Shown in pieces: positions 5,368 to 7,044 of a DNA stretch of 7,044 bases. The notes beneath the pieces were generated by a model. That model saw only the letters and a list, made by a program, of their open reading frames with translations, had not been told where the DNA came from and ran no database searches. The translations under genes were made by a program, and so were the position numbers. How positions within the stretch are numbered: position 1 is the stretch's first letter; each line of letters starts with the position of its first letter. The stretch lies in assembly GCA_017632555.1 (NCBI GenBank), contig JAGBRF010000142.1, forward strand, positions 1-7,044. The letters run 5' to 3'. This stretch comes from Alphaproteobacteria bacterium. Its GTDB lineage: Bacteria; Pseudomonadota; Alphaproteobacteria; RF32; UBA3637.

Positions 5368-7044
5368 TTATTCAGCTTTTTCTTCAGCCGGAGCTTCTTC
5401 TTCAGCTTTTTTCTTTTTTGTCGTTGTTTTCTTTTTGGCTGGCTTTTCTTCTTTTTCAGCATCATCAGCTTTCGCTTTTTTTGCTTTCTTCAAAGCCGCA
5501 CCCAAAATGTCACCCAAAGATGCACCGGAATCAGCAGAACCAAATTCAGCCATAGCTGCTTTTTCTTCATCTGTTTCCTTTGCTTTAATTGACAATGTCA
5601 ATTTGCGTGTTTTTGCATCAAAGGTTGTAACTTTTGCATCAACTTTTTCGCCGACAGCAAAACGTTCCGGTTTTTGTTCACTGCGTTCTTTGGCCAAATC
5701 AGATTTTTTGATAAAGCCTTTTACGCCGCTAACTTCAACGTTAATGCCTTTTTCGTCAATACCGGTAATTGTTGCAGTAACAACTTCACCTTTCTTGATT
5801 TCGGCGGAAGCACCTTCAAACGGGTCTTCGCTCAATTGTTTTACGCCCAAGCTGACGCGTTCTTTTTCAACATCGATATCCAAAACTTTGGCTTGAATAA
5901 CTTGACCTTTTTTGTAATTCTTGATGGCTTCTTCGCTGGATTGATCCCAAGACAAATCAGACATGTGAATCATACCGTCAATTTCTTCATTCAAAGCGAT
6001 GAACAAGCCGAATTCCGTAATGTTGCGGATTTCGCCTTCAATAATATCACCGACTTTGTGTGAATCAGCAAAGTTTTTCCATGGGTTTTCTTGACATTGT
6101 TTCATACCCAATGAAATACGGCGTTTGGATTCATCAACATCCAAAACAATGCAATCGACTTCTTGTGAAGTTGAAACCAATTTGGATGGGTGAACGTTTT
6201 TCTTTGTCCAACTCATTTCTGAAACGTGAACTAAACCTTCAATACCTTGATCCAATTCAACAAATGCACCGTAATCAGCAATGTTTGTAATGCGTCCTTT
6301 GACCTTTGTGCCAACAGGATATAATTTGTCAACACCTTCCCAAGGATCTTTTTCCAATTGCTTCATACCCAATGAAATACGTTGTGTATCTTGATTGAAT
6401 TTGATAATTTGGACTTTGATGTTTTGACCGACAGACAAAGCTTCGCTTGGATGATTGATACGTTTCCAAGAAATGTCTGTAACGTGCAACAAACCATCAA
6501 CACCGCCCAAATCAACGAAAGCACCGTAATCAGTGATGTTCTTGACAACACCGTCAACGATTTGACCTTCGGATAAATTCTTAATGATTTCAGAGCGTTG
6601 TTCGCTTCTGGATTCTTCCAAAACAGCACGGCGAGAAACAACGATATTGCCGCGCAATCTGTCCATTTTCAAAATTTGGAACGGTTGAGCAACACCAATC
6701 AACGGAGTAACGTCACGAATCGGACGAACATCAATTTGGCTGCCCGGTAAGAAAGCGACAGCACCATTCAAATCGACAGTAAACCCGCCTTTGACGCGAC
6801 CAAAGATTGTACCAATGACTTGTTCGCCGGCAGCCAAGGATTTTTCCAATTCGCCCCAAGCTTCTTCACGGCGTGCTTTTTCACGTGATAAGACAACCAA
6901 ACCGTCTTTATCTTCGTATTTGTCAATGTACACATCGATTGTGTCACCAACTTTGGGTTCTTCTTTCAAACCCAATTCTTTGATGGCCAAACGGCCTTCT
7001 GATTTTAAACCTACATCAATCGTTGCAAAATCATCACTCAAAGC
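5368..7044 (-). CDS. rpsA: 30S ribosomal protein S1 (5' end outside window)
   Basis: S1 binds mRNA on the 30S subunit and helps start translation of most mRNAs. The minus-strand frame is open to the window edge and ends at TAA (5370–5368), giving 558 visible residues; a few tens of N-terminal residues are missing. The TTG at 7041 is internal and not a likely start. Counting from that TTG codon, six S1 domains can be placed: the end of domain 1 (to about 53), 2 (72–140, with RGNIVVSRRAVLEE), 3 (158–229, DYGAFVDLGGVDGLLHVTDISW), 4 (243–315), 5 (330–402) and 6 (417–487). Domains 3 to 5 carry the typical GAFV or GLFI, and HVTD, HVSE or HMSD, motifs. After the alphaproteobacterial-style end LGDILGAAL (509–517) comes a 40-residue Lys/Glu/Ala tail (518–557) not usual in the family. 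It is convergent with the orphan gene and shares its terminator. Confidence 0.97.
   Translation of the reverse strand, partial: ALSDDFATIDVGLKSEGRLAIKELGLKEEPKVGDTIDVYIDKYEDKDGLVVLSREKARREEAWGELEKSLAAGEQVIGTIFGRVKGGFTVDLNGAVAFLPGSQIDVRPIRDVTPLIGVAQPFQILKMDRLRGNIVVSRRAVLEESRSEQRSEIIKNLSEGQIVDGVVKNITDYGAFVDLGGVDGLLHVTDISWKRINHPSEALSVGQNIKVQIIKFNQDTQRISLGMKQLEKDPWEGVDKLYPVGTKVKGRITNIADYGAFVELDQGIEGLVHVSEMSWTKKNVHPSKLVSTSQEVDCIVLDVDESKRRISLGMKQCQENPWKNFADSHKVGDIIEGEIRNITEFGLFIALNEEIDGMIHMSDLSWDQSSEEAIKNYKKGQVIQAKVLDIDVEKERVSLGVKQLSEDPFEGASAEIKKGEVVTATITGIDEKGINVEVSGVKGFIKKSDLAKERSEQKPERFAVGEKVDAKVTTFDAKTRKLTLSIKAKETDEEKAAMAEFGSADSGASLGDILGAALKKAKKAKADDAEKEEKPAKKKTTTKKKKAEEEAPAEEKAE

Noticed and set aside
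5046..5465. Minus-strand frame across the orphan gene and terminator
   Set aside because: It runs through the terminator hairpin and into the rpsA tail out of frame, with a lysine-only start; no ribosome binding site.
5333..5896. Plus-strand frame opposite the rpsA 3' end (187 residues)
   Set aside because: Its Phe/Ser-rich composition is the complement of the Lys/Glu-rich S1 tail; rpsA explains the region fully.
1..7044. Mobile elements, CRISPR arrays, toxin–antitoxin or defence genes
   Set aside because: No transposase, terminal inverted repeats, spaced direct repeats or recognisable defence domains were seen on either strand.

Overview
The window looks like an ordinary stretch of chromosome from an AT-rich alphaproteobacterium. 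The evidence is the hfq–hflX order, a visible Hfq loop with the alphaproteobacterial spacing between the two Sm motifs, a yajC–secD–secF operon, and S1 and SecF sequences closest in style to that class. Order and genus cannot be fixed from the sequence alone. TGA is used as a stop (end of hfq) and Trp is TGG, so the code is standard. Leucine is written mostly as TTG in the housekeeping genes.

Layout. (1) 1–159 is the 3' end of hfq, overlapping hflX (146–1435, GTPase HflX). The two are translationally coupled RNA/ribosome stress genes. (2) A 78–84 bp AT-rich gap holds a candidate promoter. The secretion operon yajC (1520–1891), secD (1903–3479) and secF (3496–4482) follows, each gene with its own AAAGGA-type ribosome binding site, and ends in a strong intrinsic terminator at 4503–4531. 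(3) An AT-rich spacer leads to a perfect-consensus sigma70 promoter (TTGACA, 17 bp, TATAAT with extended -10). This drives an unrecognised 151-residue single-pass membrane protein (4840–5295). (4) A bidirectional terminator with the same hairpin core separates it from the convergent rpsA gene (5368–7044, minus strand, 5' end off the window), encoding ribosomal protein S1.

How the genes work together. YajC and SecDF are accessory parts of the Sec translocon; SecDF uses the proton gradient to help pull proteins across the inner membrane. Hfq (RNA chaperone), HflX (ribosome splitting/rescue) and S1 (mRNA binding on the 30S subunit) all act on translation. The orphan membrane protein has no evident link to either group.

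Points for a second look. secD is split by a -1 frame change at a run of five T (3009–3013), most simply a lost T in the assembly. The visible Hfq lacks the usual proximal-face aromatic residue. SecF has unusual polar residues in its conserved TM4 motif. The orphan gene has a surprisingly strong promoter. No mobile element, CRISPR array or defence system is visible, and I found no convincing new multi-gene system.
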